Source of the DNA: Litomosoides sigmodontis | Taxonomy: Eukaryota; Nematoda; Chromadorea; Rhabditida; Onchocercidae | DNA length: 64,000 bases | NCBI GenBank assembly: GCA_963070105.1 | Contig: OY718808.1 | Location: 558,001 to 622,000, forward strand | Reading direction: 5' to 3' | Shown here: positions 23,363 through 35,700 of the stretch, one piece after another | How positions within the stretch are numbered: the stretch's first letter is position 1 | How the letters are laid out: each line of letters opens with the position of its first letter | Program-made: the position numbers and the translations under genes | Notes under the pieces: generated by a model | Database searches by the model: none | Told to the model about the DNA's origin: nothing | Seen by the model: the letters and a program-made list of their open reading frames with translations, nothing else

Positions 23363-23860
23363 AGTTGAACCAAATTATTGCATTTAACAACGTCCAGGAA
23401 GATAGCGGACCGCATTTCTTTAAAATGCACTGCGTGGAAGTATTTGTGAATGTTTTCTTTCCAGATTTTCTGAGGTTTTTTTTTTCAGTGATAATTTATA
23501 CATCTCAAAATTGAAGTAATGTGTAAAGGTGCAATCTTTTGACTTATGGCGTTAAAGCGTGGTACTGCATTACTGTGTTAAAATACTAGCGTACAAAAAT
23601 ATGGAAGTGTTCAATAATTTAGTAATAATACGCAATAATGATTCATTATATTATCATTATAATTTTTATGAAATTATTTATAACTGTTATGTAAGATTTC
23701 ACGAAATATGTCGTGAGTCACTACGATTGAGTTCATGCATCATACTTTTTTTTGCGAATAGAACATGACTGGAACTTTTAATCGTTTCATACTTGACCTG
23801 TCTGCGGTCGTAGGAATTCATCACATATTTTTTTTTGCAAGTTTTTAGGTTATTTGCGCA

Positions 23861-26581
23861 ATGACAGATCCAGGTTGGGGTTGGAATGATGATACAAATG
23901 CTGGCGGCTATAATGTTAACCAGCATTGGCAGCAAAGGCAAGAATCATGGAGAAATCAAGGAAGTTACAAGTTAGTTCGTATTTGTCAGAAGTTTGAGCA
24001 AATTCATTTCTGGTTGTTTTATGGTGTTCCTATTTATTTCGAAATAATGTTTGCTTTTCTAGTTCGATTGAATTGTGTAAACGTTGCACAACATTATCTC
24101 TGCAGTGTTATATCGTTGGCGTCTTCCAATTTTTTTTTTTAATGGCGTTATGTTGAGTGGGTATTAGTGCTTGAATTTTAGTTTGGGATTGGAATTAAAT
24201 TTCTATAATTTCGTTTTGTTGAAGTATCAACTTTTTTAGCAACCAACCCGTAACAGCAGTACCGGACAAGACTTATAACGAATATTATAGCCATCAACCA
24301 ACTATTCCTTCAGTACCGATGGGGCGTAATTATTTCCAAGCGAACCAAACACCGTCATTCGGAATGGTGTCAAGTGAGCCATTGTTTTATTTATATCGAT
24401 TATATCGATATTGTTCACCTTGCTTTTTCATATGAATAACTTGAAATTTATTTTGAAACTTACACAATTATGCACCTTATTAAATGTAGTCCCTCTAGAA
24501 AGTTTGGTATAAATTTAAAATACAATGCATTACCGAATTTCGTGACACCTGCAAGCATTGTTGATATCAAAATGTTAAGCTTTTATGTTTTAGGTTCATG
24601 TGGTGTAGGAAATTTACCATCATTTTCTGATCAGTTCATGTCAGACCCAATGTTAAATGCCGCAAGACAAATTGGTGGTCATTTTGCCGTAGAACAAAAG
24701 GAAAAGGTATATTATGTGTTACTAAAAATCTCCGTAATACGTAGAAATCATTCGTACTTTAACTTTAGTGATACAGTAAAACTGTCATGTTAATTTACTT
24801 GTCGTTATTAGAATTGAAGCATTGAAATGAACCTCCGAAATAAAAAAAATTTTTTGCATAAAGCAATTGTTTATTGCACATTTCAGCTCACCAAATATTT
24901 GTCTGCCTTCAACCTGAAATATTATTTTTCGGTCGATAATACATATGTTGGCAAAAAATTGGGTCTTATATTATTTCCTTTCCTACATCGAGTAAGTTTC
25001 TACGTTTATAGCGAGTTATTTGCCTACTTTTGATATGCAATGAAGTGCAGCTTGTAATAATTTTAGGATTGGACTGTCAAATATGATTCATCGGATTCGC
25101 CAGTACTTCCACGATCAGATGTCAATGCACCTGATTTATATATTCCCTTAATGGCTTATGTAACTTATATTCTTATCTCTGGATTCGTATTGGGAACACA
25201 GAAAAGGTGAAATTAGTTATCTAATTACATTGTTCATTCCGTTGTCAAAACACTTATGGACTATTATGGACTATTCCTTCTTTAGATTTACACCTGAACA
25301 GTTGGGCATCATCACAACAAATGCATTAGCCTATCTTATTTTCGAAAATTTGGTAATAATTATAACGAGATATATTATGAACATATCACAATCACTCACA
25401 TTCTGGCATTCGCTTGCTTACAGTAGTTATAAATTCGTCGGGTAAGATTTTGGAAAGTTATTTTAAATGAAATGAACGAACTATTGAGAAGTTGCGTAAT
25501 TGGATTTTTTACAAAATTTGGAACATCTCCAAAAAAATTTGTGGATGTTACGAAAACTATAAAGGTAATAAAAAAGATATTGTATCAATCTCAAGCACAA
25601 TTAGAAAGATTACTTAGCTGACCAAAGACGAACTTGATTGATTTGTTTTATCGCGCAATTTTTGAATTAAAATAATCATTGTTTAGATCATTATGACTTT
25701 TCAGGATGAATGTCTGTTTGTTGTTATTTCTACTGAGTGGTAAATCATTATACTATTGGGTTTTGGCTTATATGTCTTTTGCAGTCGTTTTTTTTCTTGT
25801 ATGTTTCATATGTTTATTGTTAGAAATTTGTTTCATTCTCAACCTTAGTGAATGATATCCTGTTGTGAAAATTCTAAATGGATTTAAAAAAACTAATTGC
25901 TGCATATTTTTTTAACTCTTATTTGGTAGTGAGATTACAATCCTATTTCGAAGCAATGAGATATAGTACCGAGCTCAATGCAAGATCTCTTTCAAATTCG
26001 GCCATGTAAAAATAGATTTAAATGAGAAGTTTTATCGCAGTCTTTAAAGGGACTACTCAGATTCCTCTTGATTCTGAGACAGTGTTCTTTTTTGAGCCGA
26101 GTTTTATGTAGTGATAGATTTTTTGGATTTAATTTTTTTATTTAGCTAAGAACAGTGAAGACGTTTTTAATGGATGTACAAAATACGTATAATGAACATG
26201 GTGGTAAAAAGCGTAAAATATATTTGATGTTATTTATAGCATTTACACAACCATTTCTAATGTGGTGGCTGACCAGGTTCGTTTATAATCCGCATTTCCT
26301 TTCTCATTTTATATTAAAATCAAGGAACGCTTACTATATATTCAAGCAAATATTGGTTTCGAAGTTTTTTTTTGCTTATAATTTAGAACAACGAGAATAT
26401 GCAAACTATTTAAATATTTTAATGCTATTATAGTTCTGTTACTAGCTATACGCCTGGTAAAATGGATCTAGCTCAGCTTGCTTTGTCGGGTATAGGATTT
26501 CCTGAAGCGGTAAGCAAGGGACAACTGCCACTATTGCCAAATGGTGAAGTGAATTATGAAGCATTATTGAAAGCACCTTAA
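23861..26581 (+). CDS. YIF1: YIF1 Golgi/ER trafficking membrane protein
   Basis: Multi-pass protein that partners with YIP1 family members and Rab GTPases in ER-Golgi vesicle transport (family knowledge). Exons: 23861-23970, 24240-24373, 24594-24706, 24887-24991, 25067-25206, 25286-25441, 25705-25798, 26146-26276, 26434-26581; total 1131 nt, 376 aa, all phases closing. Family blocks in order: MTDPGWGW and an Asn/Gln-rich cytosolic N-terminus; [19 protein letters not shown]; the long block [20 protein letters not shown] then [26 protein letters not shown] (first membrane segment); [25 protein letters not shown]; then two more hydrophobic segments; a hydrophilic loop [11 protein letters not shown]; and QPFLMWWLT. 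It is longer than the human proteins (about 290-315 aa), mainly at the N-terminus. It is first in a head-to-tail series with the next two genes. Confidence 0.93.
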
Positions 26582-26800
26582 TTTTCTGTATTTTATACAC
26601 TGGCAGAATTTATTAGGCGCTGAAATTTTTTCTTGAAGGAAAATAAGTTCAAAGATTGTAATGAATCGTCTATTTTATAGTATCATTGATATTGAAAGAA
26701 GCAATTGCTTAGAAAGCAGTTGATAAAATTTCTTCGCAAGTGCTTTAAAAAATTGCTGTACCAACTTTTGAATTATTTTGATCCCTAGTCTATTCCTGAA

Positions 26801-27338
26801 ATGCAGTTGGTTAGATTTCCATTCATCTTATTAATTTCCTTGTTATTATTCGCGCTGTTTCAAATTATCATTGTCATAAAGCATAAAGTCAAACAGTATT
26901 TCAGAGAACTTCTGGATGCTACTTTTCTAATACCAGCGAAAATTTTTACGAGAAAAAAATTTTCTTGAATTGAATGGTGTTTTTCGTTTTGGTAGGAGCT
27001 CATTTGTTGGTAAAATTGTGCATGTAAGTGAACTAAAAGTTTAAGCTCTGCAAGGAAAATAAAATGAAAGATTGGAAACAGAGAGTAATATAAATTCCTT
27101 CTAATTAAAATTTCGAATTCTTGGAGAACTGATTCTTGATTTAGTTTCTCAGCATTCACTGGCCGAAATTGACCCGTCTCACATGGATGTCGCAGGAATA
27201 TTGAAGTCTAACATGTTACATGTCCAAATTCGGCATTTCAAACTTTTGACTACTTCGTTAAGCAATAATTTTGTTAAACCCGGTGAAAATTGTGATGCGA
27301 CTTTGTTTTTTCCAGAAAATTATAAAAATTTGAAATGA
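26801..27338 (+). CDS. Small unrecognised gene between YIF1 and AGPAT
   Basis: The strongest part is the last exon 27153-27338: after a TTTCTCAG acceptor it reads 61 codons to TGA with protein-like sequence (HSLAEIDPSHMDVAGI, LHVQIRHFKLL, FVKPGENCDATLFF). A 28-nt exon 26996-27023 (SSFVGKIVH) bounded by AG and GTAAGT joins it in phase. A model starting at ATG 26801, with donor at 26842, gives 84 aa beginning with the hydrophobic MQLVRFPFILLISL, which could be a signal or anchor sequence. Alternatively the ATG 26801 frame runs on to 26968 as a 55-aa membrane-anchored protein and the later exons belong to another start. No family is recognised. It lies 220 bp after YIF1 and 580 bp before the acyltransferase on the same strand, so co-transcription is possible. 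Confidence 0.45.
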
Positions 27339-27915
27339 TTCTTCATGTTATTTTTGGTGAGCGTTTTGGCGTTGTCATACGAATAATATCCTTTTGCTAA
27401 TTTCTTGTCATTATCAAATAAAATGCTGATACAGTTATGCCTGTGTCACATAATCGAAGAGGGATGCCTACTATTACACCTATTTTTTGAAATTCCGTGG
27501 CTTATATTTCTATTTTATTCATAGCCACTTCGTGAATATTTTGTATTTTTTTTTAGATCTTAATACTTGGTTTAATCATAACCGTTGAAACCGTTTAGCT
27601 TTCAGAGTCGGTCACTGAGCTATTCATTGGACAGATTTAAGCTATGTAGTGAAGCTAATCTTGCTGCAAAGATAATACCTTATTAATTATCCGTTATACT
27701 GTAGCTTCGAGAGGTAGTATTTGCAATTCCTTTCTCCGCACTTATGTTTCGAAATCCCCTAATCCTTCACCAATGAATAAGGAATTACTCATCCTACGAG
27801 GGCTCTAAAAAGTAACTTCATAATAGAATGATAAGTCTACGATCCATTAATTTTGCATAAGAGTTGTCTCATTTTTTCACTTTTAGATTTTATTCAGGAA
27901 AGAAAAAGAGCACTA
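27339..27915. other. Spacer upstream of acyltransferase
   Basis: No exon seen. A T-rich acceptor-like site ending AG at about 27887 lies roughly 30 bp upstream of the acyltransferase ATG and could be a spliced-leader acceptor, as in nematode operons. Confidence 0.4.
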
Positions 27916-30045
27916 ATGGAGTCTTATGAGTCGTGTATTATCTGCCAGCTAATAACTGCCTTGTCAGTGTTTGTTATGTTGTTCTTTCTTTTATCGCTGA
28001 ATTCCAAATATTTATATTTTATGAAAATGGTTGGTATTTATTGTACAATATTGCTTAATGCTGTGATCGTGTGCTTTGCCTGGCCGCTGTACTTCTTTGG
28101 CGATGTGAGTGTGTTTTTCTAAAATCTTTTTTTCAGCACTCTTCTTCCTCCGTGTTTCGGAAGAGATGGAATTTTATTTCGTGTTCTTAAATGACATATT
28201 AAAACTCTAGAAGAGGTGAAATTGTATTAAAACTTTCTTTTTACATAATTTAGAATTTTTCTAATTTATAGGTGCCGAAGTTTGTTTTTGATTCCTTTAA
28301 CGTTCTTTCAAGGTGGACAAATATAGAAGTTGTCGTGAGAAATGGTGATGTCCTGGAGAAACCGGGGCCATTCATATTCGTATGTAATCATCAGGTATAT
28401 GCTTTGTTATATTTTGTAGAAGTACTGTAAGGATACATTTATTTATTTATTATCGGTTTCGAATATCATTTGATAAGGAATGAATGATATAATGGAGATT
28501 ATAGGCTTTACACCTTTCACACCCTTCTCAAAATTTCCTGTTACTTTCTTTCATAAGGGAAGAGTAGGGCATCGAATGGAAAAACTTTTATTGTGATTGA
28601 TCCAACCATATTAGTTGTTCCATAAAATGGAGGAATATTGCATGTCTCTCCCGCATTTTATAATTCATACGATATTAATGTATTATTTTCGTTTAGTTAT
28701 TAGTTTGTAAAAGTCTGTGCGACTATGCGTTGATTTTTTGTCCATCATTTTTACAAAAGATGAGAACAAAGCTATATTCAGAGCTCATGCATTTTTCAAT
28801 CTATCTTTTAATGTTTTGGGGAAAATTTTCATTTTTTCTATGATTTCTTGCGTAATTTTACTTGTTTATTGAATATATAATATCGTCAGAACGTTTTACA
28901 GAGTTCGATTGATATTGTGGTGATATCACATTTTTGGCCTTCAAAATGCACAGTGATGATGAAAAAATCGTTGAAATACATACCGTTCTTCAATTTTGCA
29001 TCAGTATTGGTAAGCTATTAACGAAAAGGAGAAGTACGCAGGAATTATCATCTGTATTCTCCTCTCCTCGTTCAGTTGACAACTTTTAAAGTAGACTATT
29101 AAAAAAAAATTGCAAAAATAAATTGACAAGTCAGATCAGTGTGATGTTTAATTCTGATATGAATAATAATTCTTTTAGCGCACCTATATACGTATATATT
29201 TTTTTTCATTTTTATTCCAAAGGGGGAAGTGTTTAATGCTAAAGAATTTTTTAGAGCCGAGCAATATTTGTGGATCGATTCAATCGGGAGAGGGCTATGA
29301 AGTCGTTGGAGGAGTGCGCAAAGAAGGTTACCGAACAGAAGCTGAGTGTTTTTATATTCCCCGAAGGCACAAGAAATCATGGTGATGGAATGATTGAATT
29401 TAAGAAAGGAGCATTCAACTTAGCTGTTTTTGTAAGCATTTTATTCGTTGTAGAAGGAAACATTGTTTAATCAGTGAATGCTGGTACGCAGATTTTCCTG
29501 TTGATTAACTCATTTGTGGGTTAAAAATTTATTAATGATAGGTCAAAAATCTGGATTGCTGATGGCATTCTCATAACTCATGACACAGTAATAGATTAGG
29601 TGTACATACGTATGTATAAAGTCAATGTATATTGGCTTTTAACCTTTCTTATCAAACTATGAGTGTTTCAGGCGCAGATACCAATTATACCAATAGTTAT
29701 ATCATCTTACAATCGGTTTTATAATAAGAACACGCGATATATCGCAAATTCAGGCTACGTTATAGCTGAAGTTCTGGATCCTGTATCGACTGCCGGTGTA
29801 CGTTTTAGTTTTAACATTTTTGAAAATTGAGCTAGAAATGCTACACCAAATGCATTATTTACGTTAATGTATATAACATAGTCATTATTTGCTTTTTATT
29901 TCAGAAGACAATTCAAGATGTGCCCGCACTAGCGGATGCTGTTCGTGTTAAGATGGTCGAAGCTTTTTCAAAAATTAGTAAAGAAGCAGCCGAGGAATTT
30001 GCAAATCGGCAGAAAGAAATCAGTGAAGTAAAAAAAATCCGTTAG
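27916..30045 (+). CDS. AGPAT: 1-acylglycerol-3-phosphate O-acyltransferase
   Basis: ER membrane enzyme that acylates lysophosphatidic acid to phosphatidic acid in glycerolipid synthesis (PlsC family). Exons: 27916-28104, 28272-28394, 28902-29009, 29255-29431, 29672-29797, 29905-30045; total 864 nt, 287 aa, every junction GT-AG and in phase. Two hydrophobic segments occupy about residues 11-30 and 37-61. Motif I is NHQSSID, with catalytic His 103 and Asp 108 (HX4D) split by an intron. Motif II is FVDRFNR (145-151), motif III FPEGTR (175-180) and motif IV IPIIPIVIS (about 202-210). Length matches AGPAT1/2 and the nematode acl-1/acl-2 group. The start is the first ATG after the leader; no in-frame ATG lies between it and the acceptor-like site upstream. 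Confidence 0.94.
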
Positions 30046-32058
30046 AGATGAGTGCGTGCAGGAAAAATTATTAAAATCCGTTTAACATTACGTTTGTCAC
30101 TTTGTTCATACTTAACTTCTCTTATGTCTTTTTCATTATTAAATACTGGTGCTTATAAATTCATTTATTCCTCTATGTCTTGTACTGGGTTTTTCTATCT
30201 GCATAAAAATATCATAGTATAAAGATTTGTTGGCATCTTAAACTTTGCGTGGTATTGTTAACTTTGAGGTCTGTCTCATTTATATACACTTTTAATTACA
30301 TTTCATTTTGTTGATATTGATGATAAGTGCAAATTTCATATTCCTCTAAAATGTCACATCATTTTTCACAACTATTTAATAGGCTAATCGTTATTATTTT
30401 ATTCGAATTTCCCTTTTCCATAACAAATTGTTATGTTTTTCAAGTGTTGATGAAAATTTGATACGAAGAATAAGAACAGTTCGCACTTTTTAATTTTAAT
30501 GATTTATTGGCTAAGTGATAATTCCAACTGTGGATATGCAATGAGGTTTTGAGAGCCCTGTCTTATTATAATGATAAGGTGACGTTTAGAATTTTAATCA
30601 GTTGAAAGAAATTAGTTTTCCGTCGTACATGTGTAAGTGCTGAACATCATTGGGGCATTTAAACACTGATTCGGTAAGCTTTTAATGTATTATTCAATGT
30701 GCAATTTTAATAGTTAATGTGGAGATCGAGCTGATGCCTTCAGCCCGACAAGGATTTAAAGCTCGCGGGTCACTTGCCAATATCCAAAATACAATGAGGC
30801 ACCCGAAATTGTCTCTCCTGGGATAATGCTACGGCCGATGGCTCAAGCCGATAATTTTTGCAAACGTCAAGGATGTTGAATAAATTTTTGCTAAAATTAA
30901 ACTGCTCAAATTGAGCTAAATTAAAGCATAAGTTTAGATTTGGGAGAAAAGATCATAAAATCGAATTTCTTTCAGAAAATAAGCGCAAGCTTAAATTAAT
31001 ATCATTGATGCAGAAAACAATTCGTATCGGAAATTATTTCTCGTTCTTTTCCTCCATTTAACATCAATTCCTAATTTTCAATATAAATTCAGACAGATAT
31101 GTTTGATAAAATCATATTTCAATGTTTTTCGATGTCATGCCAAAGTTAACATTTTTCTTCCCTTTCCAATTACTAAGTAATTCAAAAAGTTTAAGAACCG
31201 TAACTGTTTCATTTAATTCTATTTTTATCCCATTCATATCGTTAAGCAATAATCGGAAACCAAACAGTTTAATTAGCAAAACTGTTTTGGATATTATAGA
31301 TTATTATTATTACCACAGTGAAATCTGTTTGCCAATTAGATATTTAATTCTTTCCAAACATTTCAAAAAGTTCAATCACAAAGTTCCAGTATGTTGTCAT
31401 CTAACACTTAGCAATTTAACTGTTTGGAACAAAATTTTCTGTTTTGCGTTGCCCAATTCACATTTTGTCATAATTTATAAAATAAATTTCATTAAATGAG
31501 ATCAATAAAATTATTTCATAAGTATGCATCAACAAAAATTACACGTTTTTCGACATCTCACTTTAATGCGTTGTGATATTTGACAGTACACCTTTGCTCT
31601 CATGCATATGTCAATTGCGTCAATATCGGCACAGACTGCAAATCGATCAGTCATCAATTTTATAATCAAAATATCAAAAAATTAAATTATTTTTTACTGA
31701 CTAAAGTTATTCACTTAATCAAGTACTAACTAATTCATAACACAATTGCTATGCATCAAAATATTCGATATCATAAAGATTATATGTGAAAGAGCATAAA
31801 TTTCTTCTGTTCAATAATTAATTACTTAATGAAAGAATAGATTTACTTACAAATGGTATTGGTAAGTAACAATTCTCCCTATCACAAATACAATAGTATC
31901 GAAGCAATAAATTGATAACGTTGGTGGGTCGGAAATGTTTCTCACGTTACTTAGCGGTACACGTCAAAGATAAATTCACAAAATTAACTTGCCGCTCGCT
32001 GTTTTGGCGATTATTCCCGAAGAAGCATAATTTTTCGGGAAACTTTGTTGAGCACTTA
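30046..32058. other. Intergenic with a GC-richer patch
   Basis: AT-rich DNA without supported exons. The open frame 31122..31499 (+) starts with ATG but is a T-biased Phe/Leu/Ser/Asn reading with no motif. At 30725-30850 there is an abrupt patch with balanced base composition, unlike both flanks and not open in any frame for long; its nature is unclear. Confidence 0.4.
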
Positions 32059-33509
32059 TTACTTGCGAGAACGATGGAAATAATCGACGTTGGTGAGATG
32101 TTCCCATTGATCTGAAATAGGCAACCGACAACCTCCCCCACAATGACTAAAGTTGAAGTGAAGAAAGTACAGTATTTGAAGCAATTTTGATCTGTTCATT
32201 TTGGCTTGCGTTTGTTTGTGAATTAATTCCGCAAAATCTTTTCTAAGAAAACTCGCAGCAATGACATGCGCATAAGTGAGGCCGACGATTAGCTTAAGTG
32301 TAGCCAAATTATTTCGACAAATAATTAAACGATGAGAACAAAACATACTTGTTTCTGCTTTGTTGAGATCCGTCATTTAAGGAAGCCTGAAAAGGGCATT
32401 GCGACGACTGAATTGTAAACAACGCAAATCGCTTTGCGGTAACATTAATGGTCAAATGCAATTTCGAGAAATTCGATGGAATCATTGCCGATAAATTACC
32501 GGTTATTTTAGTGTGTTCAGTGATATCGAAGACTTATGAGAGTGCTGTTATCAGTGATTTCTGATTATACCGTAAACAGGTAGGTACAGGATGAACTTGT
32601 AACATTACTATTGCAGTACTGTCACCTTCTCAAAAATTACCTGTTCTGGAGGTTTCAGTGAGGGCGTTAATTTTGAATTCCGCTTGCTTGACACTTGCAC
32701 AACCTGAAAATACTTCATTTTAACAAATACATAATTACTTCGTCGCAATTGCAATCCGAATCATCTGTGCTAGAAATTCCCAATTATTCAATTCATTTCA
32801 TTTCGTGAAAATATACTAATTATCTACAGGAAATTTAATTGTACACGAAATTACGACAATTTAAAACAGCCAAAAATTGCTGACACTTTCTGCTTAAATA
32901 AGCTAGTAAGGACAATTTCAGCTAAGACAACGCTGATTGTACTCTTATCGATTAACCGGTTAATTTCATGCAATCTTTACCTGAAGAAAGTCATGAAATG
33001 TTTGTGGTTTTGGCGTGTTGTCAGCGTCGCTCGGAATTGTTTTCAACAAATTATGTTGCAAATTATTATCGGACACGTCAAATATTCTAAACGTGTCCAA
33101 TTTGAATTGGTTCGCCTGAAATTGTCAGCTATAAAGGCACTTGACGGCTGATTTACCTGCTTGCTCTGTTAGCATTTATTGTTCCCACACTAACTGCTCC
33201 TTCCTCTTATTTGTGGAGCAATTTAATTGAACAATTATTCGACCATAGAAGTAATTGAGGTATGTTGCAACTGATGAAAGTCCAACCCATTCGCTAATAA
33301 TATTTGGCTAATTTTTTAATTTGCCAATTTCAATTTAGTTCACTTTGCTAATTGCTAGTGGCGCAGAAATATGTAAGAGTAAAATCGATATGTTTCTGTT
33401 CAAAAGACATCGAGGTTATTTGGTTCCTAATAAATACTTAAGCAATTTTCTATAATTACTACTAAGCGAGAAAATGAACTGAGCCACCGCTGTTGGTTAC
33501 TTCAGCCAT
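32059..33509 (-). CDS. Unrecognised 117-aa gene, five short exons
   Basis: Found by splicing segments too short to stand out as ORFs. Minus-strand exons: 33480-33509 (MAEVTNSGGS), 32981-33115, 32641-32703, 32349-32386, 32059-32146; total 354 nt, phases closing. The two middle exons are the best supported: each is bounded by a TTTCAG acceptor and a GTAA donor and reads open in phase (KLDTFRIFDVSDNN and PKPQTFHDFLQ; then VVQVSSKRNSKLTPSLKPP). The product is hydrophilic with no signal peptide, membrane segment or familiar motif. The last exon ends with a Cys-rich GGGCRLPISDQWEH segment. The first and last exons are less certain, and the last exon could start further upstream at another AG. I do not recognise the family. 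Confidence 0.5.
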
Positions 33510-33931
33510 CACTAAATTATTCACTATATTTTAAATATTTTGAATTATATATTTTATAAAATGCACTAAAATCTTTTATTTTGTTTAATATTCATTTATA
33601 AACTATTGTTGAAAAAATAATTTGTGAGTAATGAATAAATAATTAATTATTAATAGTTGTCAAGAAAGGGTAAAAAAAATTTTTAACTCACGCATTAACT
33701 TAATGACATATCTTTTAGCTTCGTCCTCATACCTTGCTCAGTAAAATTTCACAATCGATTTAAATTTTGATGTTACTATTTGTTGAATTCTGATTGTCGA
33801 GTTTTTTTTTATATTCATTAGTTTTAATGAAAATGAACCTGAAATTTGCAAACAGTTCCATCCAAACCTATTCATATTATCCTATTTTGGTTAGAAAGTG
33901 TTATTACGATTATTGTGATTGTCACTGCTAC

Positions 33932-33960
33932 TGTTGTTGTTGTTGTTGTTGTTGTTGTTG
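33932..33960. repeat. (TGT)n triplet tract
   Basis: About ten uninterrupted TGT units, which encode a poly-Val run in one frame. Confidence 0.85.
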
Positions 33961-34819
33961 ACGTTATCGGACAAAGGAGCGGGGAGGGAGAAAGAAGCTT
34001 TCTAAGCCTCGTAAGTAAGTGGAGAGGAAAAATGATTCACAGTGTAAAAGTTCAAAAATTTCGTACTTATTTTACATTTTTTTTTTTTAAAAGCGATTGT
34101 GACAAGCTTTCTATCGTTCAATTATGCGTATTAAACGGCTGGCAAATCGAAAAATTAATTTGCTAAAACTCAACAGAAAGCCAATAGTGTTGCTGTAATA
34201 CAACTAATCTCGCAAGCATTTCAATGAAATTCACACTTTTCAACCTCAACTGAAGTCCTCAAAGACATTGAAATAGTGCTCTGTAGAATTTAATTTAAAA
34301 TATATTTTTTCTTTTTTTTTGCTTTAAGCTTAAATTATAAATTTAACGGAGCATTCTTAGTCGTAATAACATCGAAGAAGAGGATGGAAATTCCGGCAAT
34401 AAAAAAATTAGCTTAATTTTATAAATTTGAAAAACTAATAAATATGTATTTAAAGCTTAACTTCGTTTCTCTGTCAGCTTACGTCATAAAGAAGCAGTAG
34501 AAATACGAGTTCAATCGAATTTTCAATATTTTGCCAAAGTGCTTAAATCAATCAATTACGAAAGATTTCGAAAAAAAAAACAATTTTTCCTTGCTTCATC
34601 TGATCGATCGATCATAGCCATCTGACACAACCAATTTTAATCGCTCAATCGCAATTCAATCATTCATTCGTTTCTCACCCATTTCATTTTATGTTGTTTT
34701 TGGCTTTGCTTTTAGTCCTTTCTTACTTTTGAGAGAGAAAGAGAGAAAGAGGGAAAGAGAAGAGGAAAGAGGACGAGGTAGAAAATTGAAATTATAGCAA
34801 ACATTTAACAAATGAAATG

Positions 34820-34825
34820 TTTATT
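34820..34825 (-). promoter_or_regulatory. AATAAA polyadenylation signal (minus)
   Basis: tttatt on the plus strand, about 14 bp after the Reeler-gene stop codon on the minus strand. It is close to the stop but correctly placed for a short nematode 3' UTR. Confidence 0.5.
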
Positions 34826-34838
34826 TGAGCGTGCCACA

Positions 34839-35659
34839 TCAAATAACAACTGCCTGCGCAAAATTACGAACCGGTGGTGGCGGTGTTATCGGATCCGGCA
34901 CGTATCCCTGAATGCCGTTCCTCTCTATACGACATGGTGGTATCGGTATGGATTTGATCGATTTAACCCAAAATTCTTTTTGTGACTTAACTACAGTTGC
35001 CCTAAAATTAGAAGAATTAACGCTAGGCTTCCATTGATAAAGTGATAAAGCAGGCGTTTGAAAAAAGGTATCGGATGAGTATGCTAGTAATAACGTTATC
35101 ATACGAGCTTTACCTTCTCAAAAATACTATCTCACAATTGTTAATGTAATTTTAATTAATCAGCCATCCATCACACAAACACTTAATCACTTAAAGATGC
35201 AGCAATTGATCAATTAGTTCTATTGGTAATCGAGCAACGAGCTAATGCCTAATCGATTAATTATCAATTTTTAAAAAATTTCATTAGCTTTTAATTAATT
35301 ATAATGAAATCAGAGCAATCAGACGCCCTTATTCAATTGATCAAAATCACTTGACTCACACAAATTGCACGTAATCATCGTCATTTGCTTCATTTTTCCA
35401 CCACAATTTGATGTGTTTTTTCTTCTCTTCGTGCGAATGTGTCACGGAATTTTTGAAACGGAAGCACTGCTGCTGCCAAGAGCCGTTGTCGTCGAGTCGC
35501 AGGAACTGTCCTACTCTTCAAAAACACAAGATAAAAAGCGAATAATTAATTAAAGAACTCGTTTAGCACTTTTTTCAGCAATTTTTCTACACCCGTCCAA
35601 TTCGTTGGAGGTGCGTCACTGAGCTTTCTGTAAGCGTTATTGTAATTTTCGAAATAGTC

Positions 35660-35700
<41 letters not shown>

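Larger units (their letters stand above)
20151..23860. other. Very AT-rich intergenic stretch
   Basis: Mostly A/T-dominated DNA with no convincing exons, apart from a striking palindrome (22912-22974) and a 43-codon ORF (23231..23362). A T-rich run ending AG just upstream of 23861 resembles a nematode trans-splice acceptor for the YIF1 gene. Confidence 0.5.
33510..34838. other. Intergenic, simple repeats
   Basis: Holds a (TGT)n tract, AG-rich blocks near 34730-34780 and the likely 3' flank of the Reeler gene. The open frame 33846..34166 (+) is driven by the triplet repeat and is not supported. Confidence 0.5.

Noticed and set aside
31122..31499. 125-codon ATG frame downstream of the acyltransferase
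   Set aside because: T-biased Phe/Leu/Ser/Asn reading with no family resemblance; length alone is not convincing in AT-rich DNA.
35365..35553. 62-codon plus-strand frame
   Set aside because: Antisense shadow of Reeler exon 35360-35515, whose minus-strand reading fits the domain.
35580..35632. Possible extra Reeler exon reading KLSDAPPTNW
   Set aside because: No donor allows it to join exon 35360-35515 in phase, whereas exons 35840-35927 and 35360-35515 join directly in phase.
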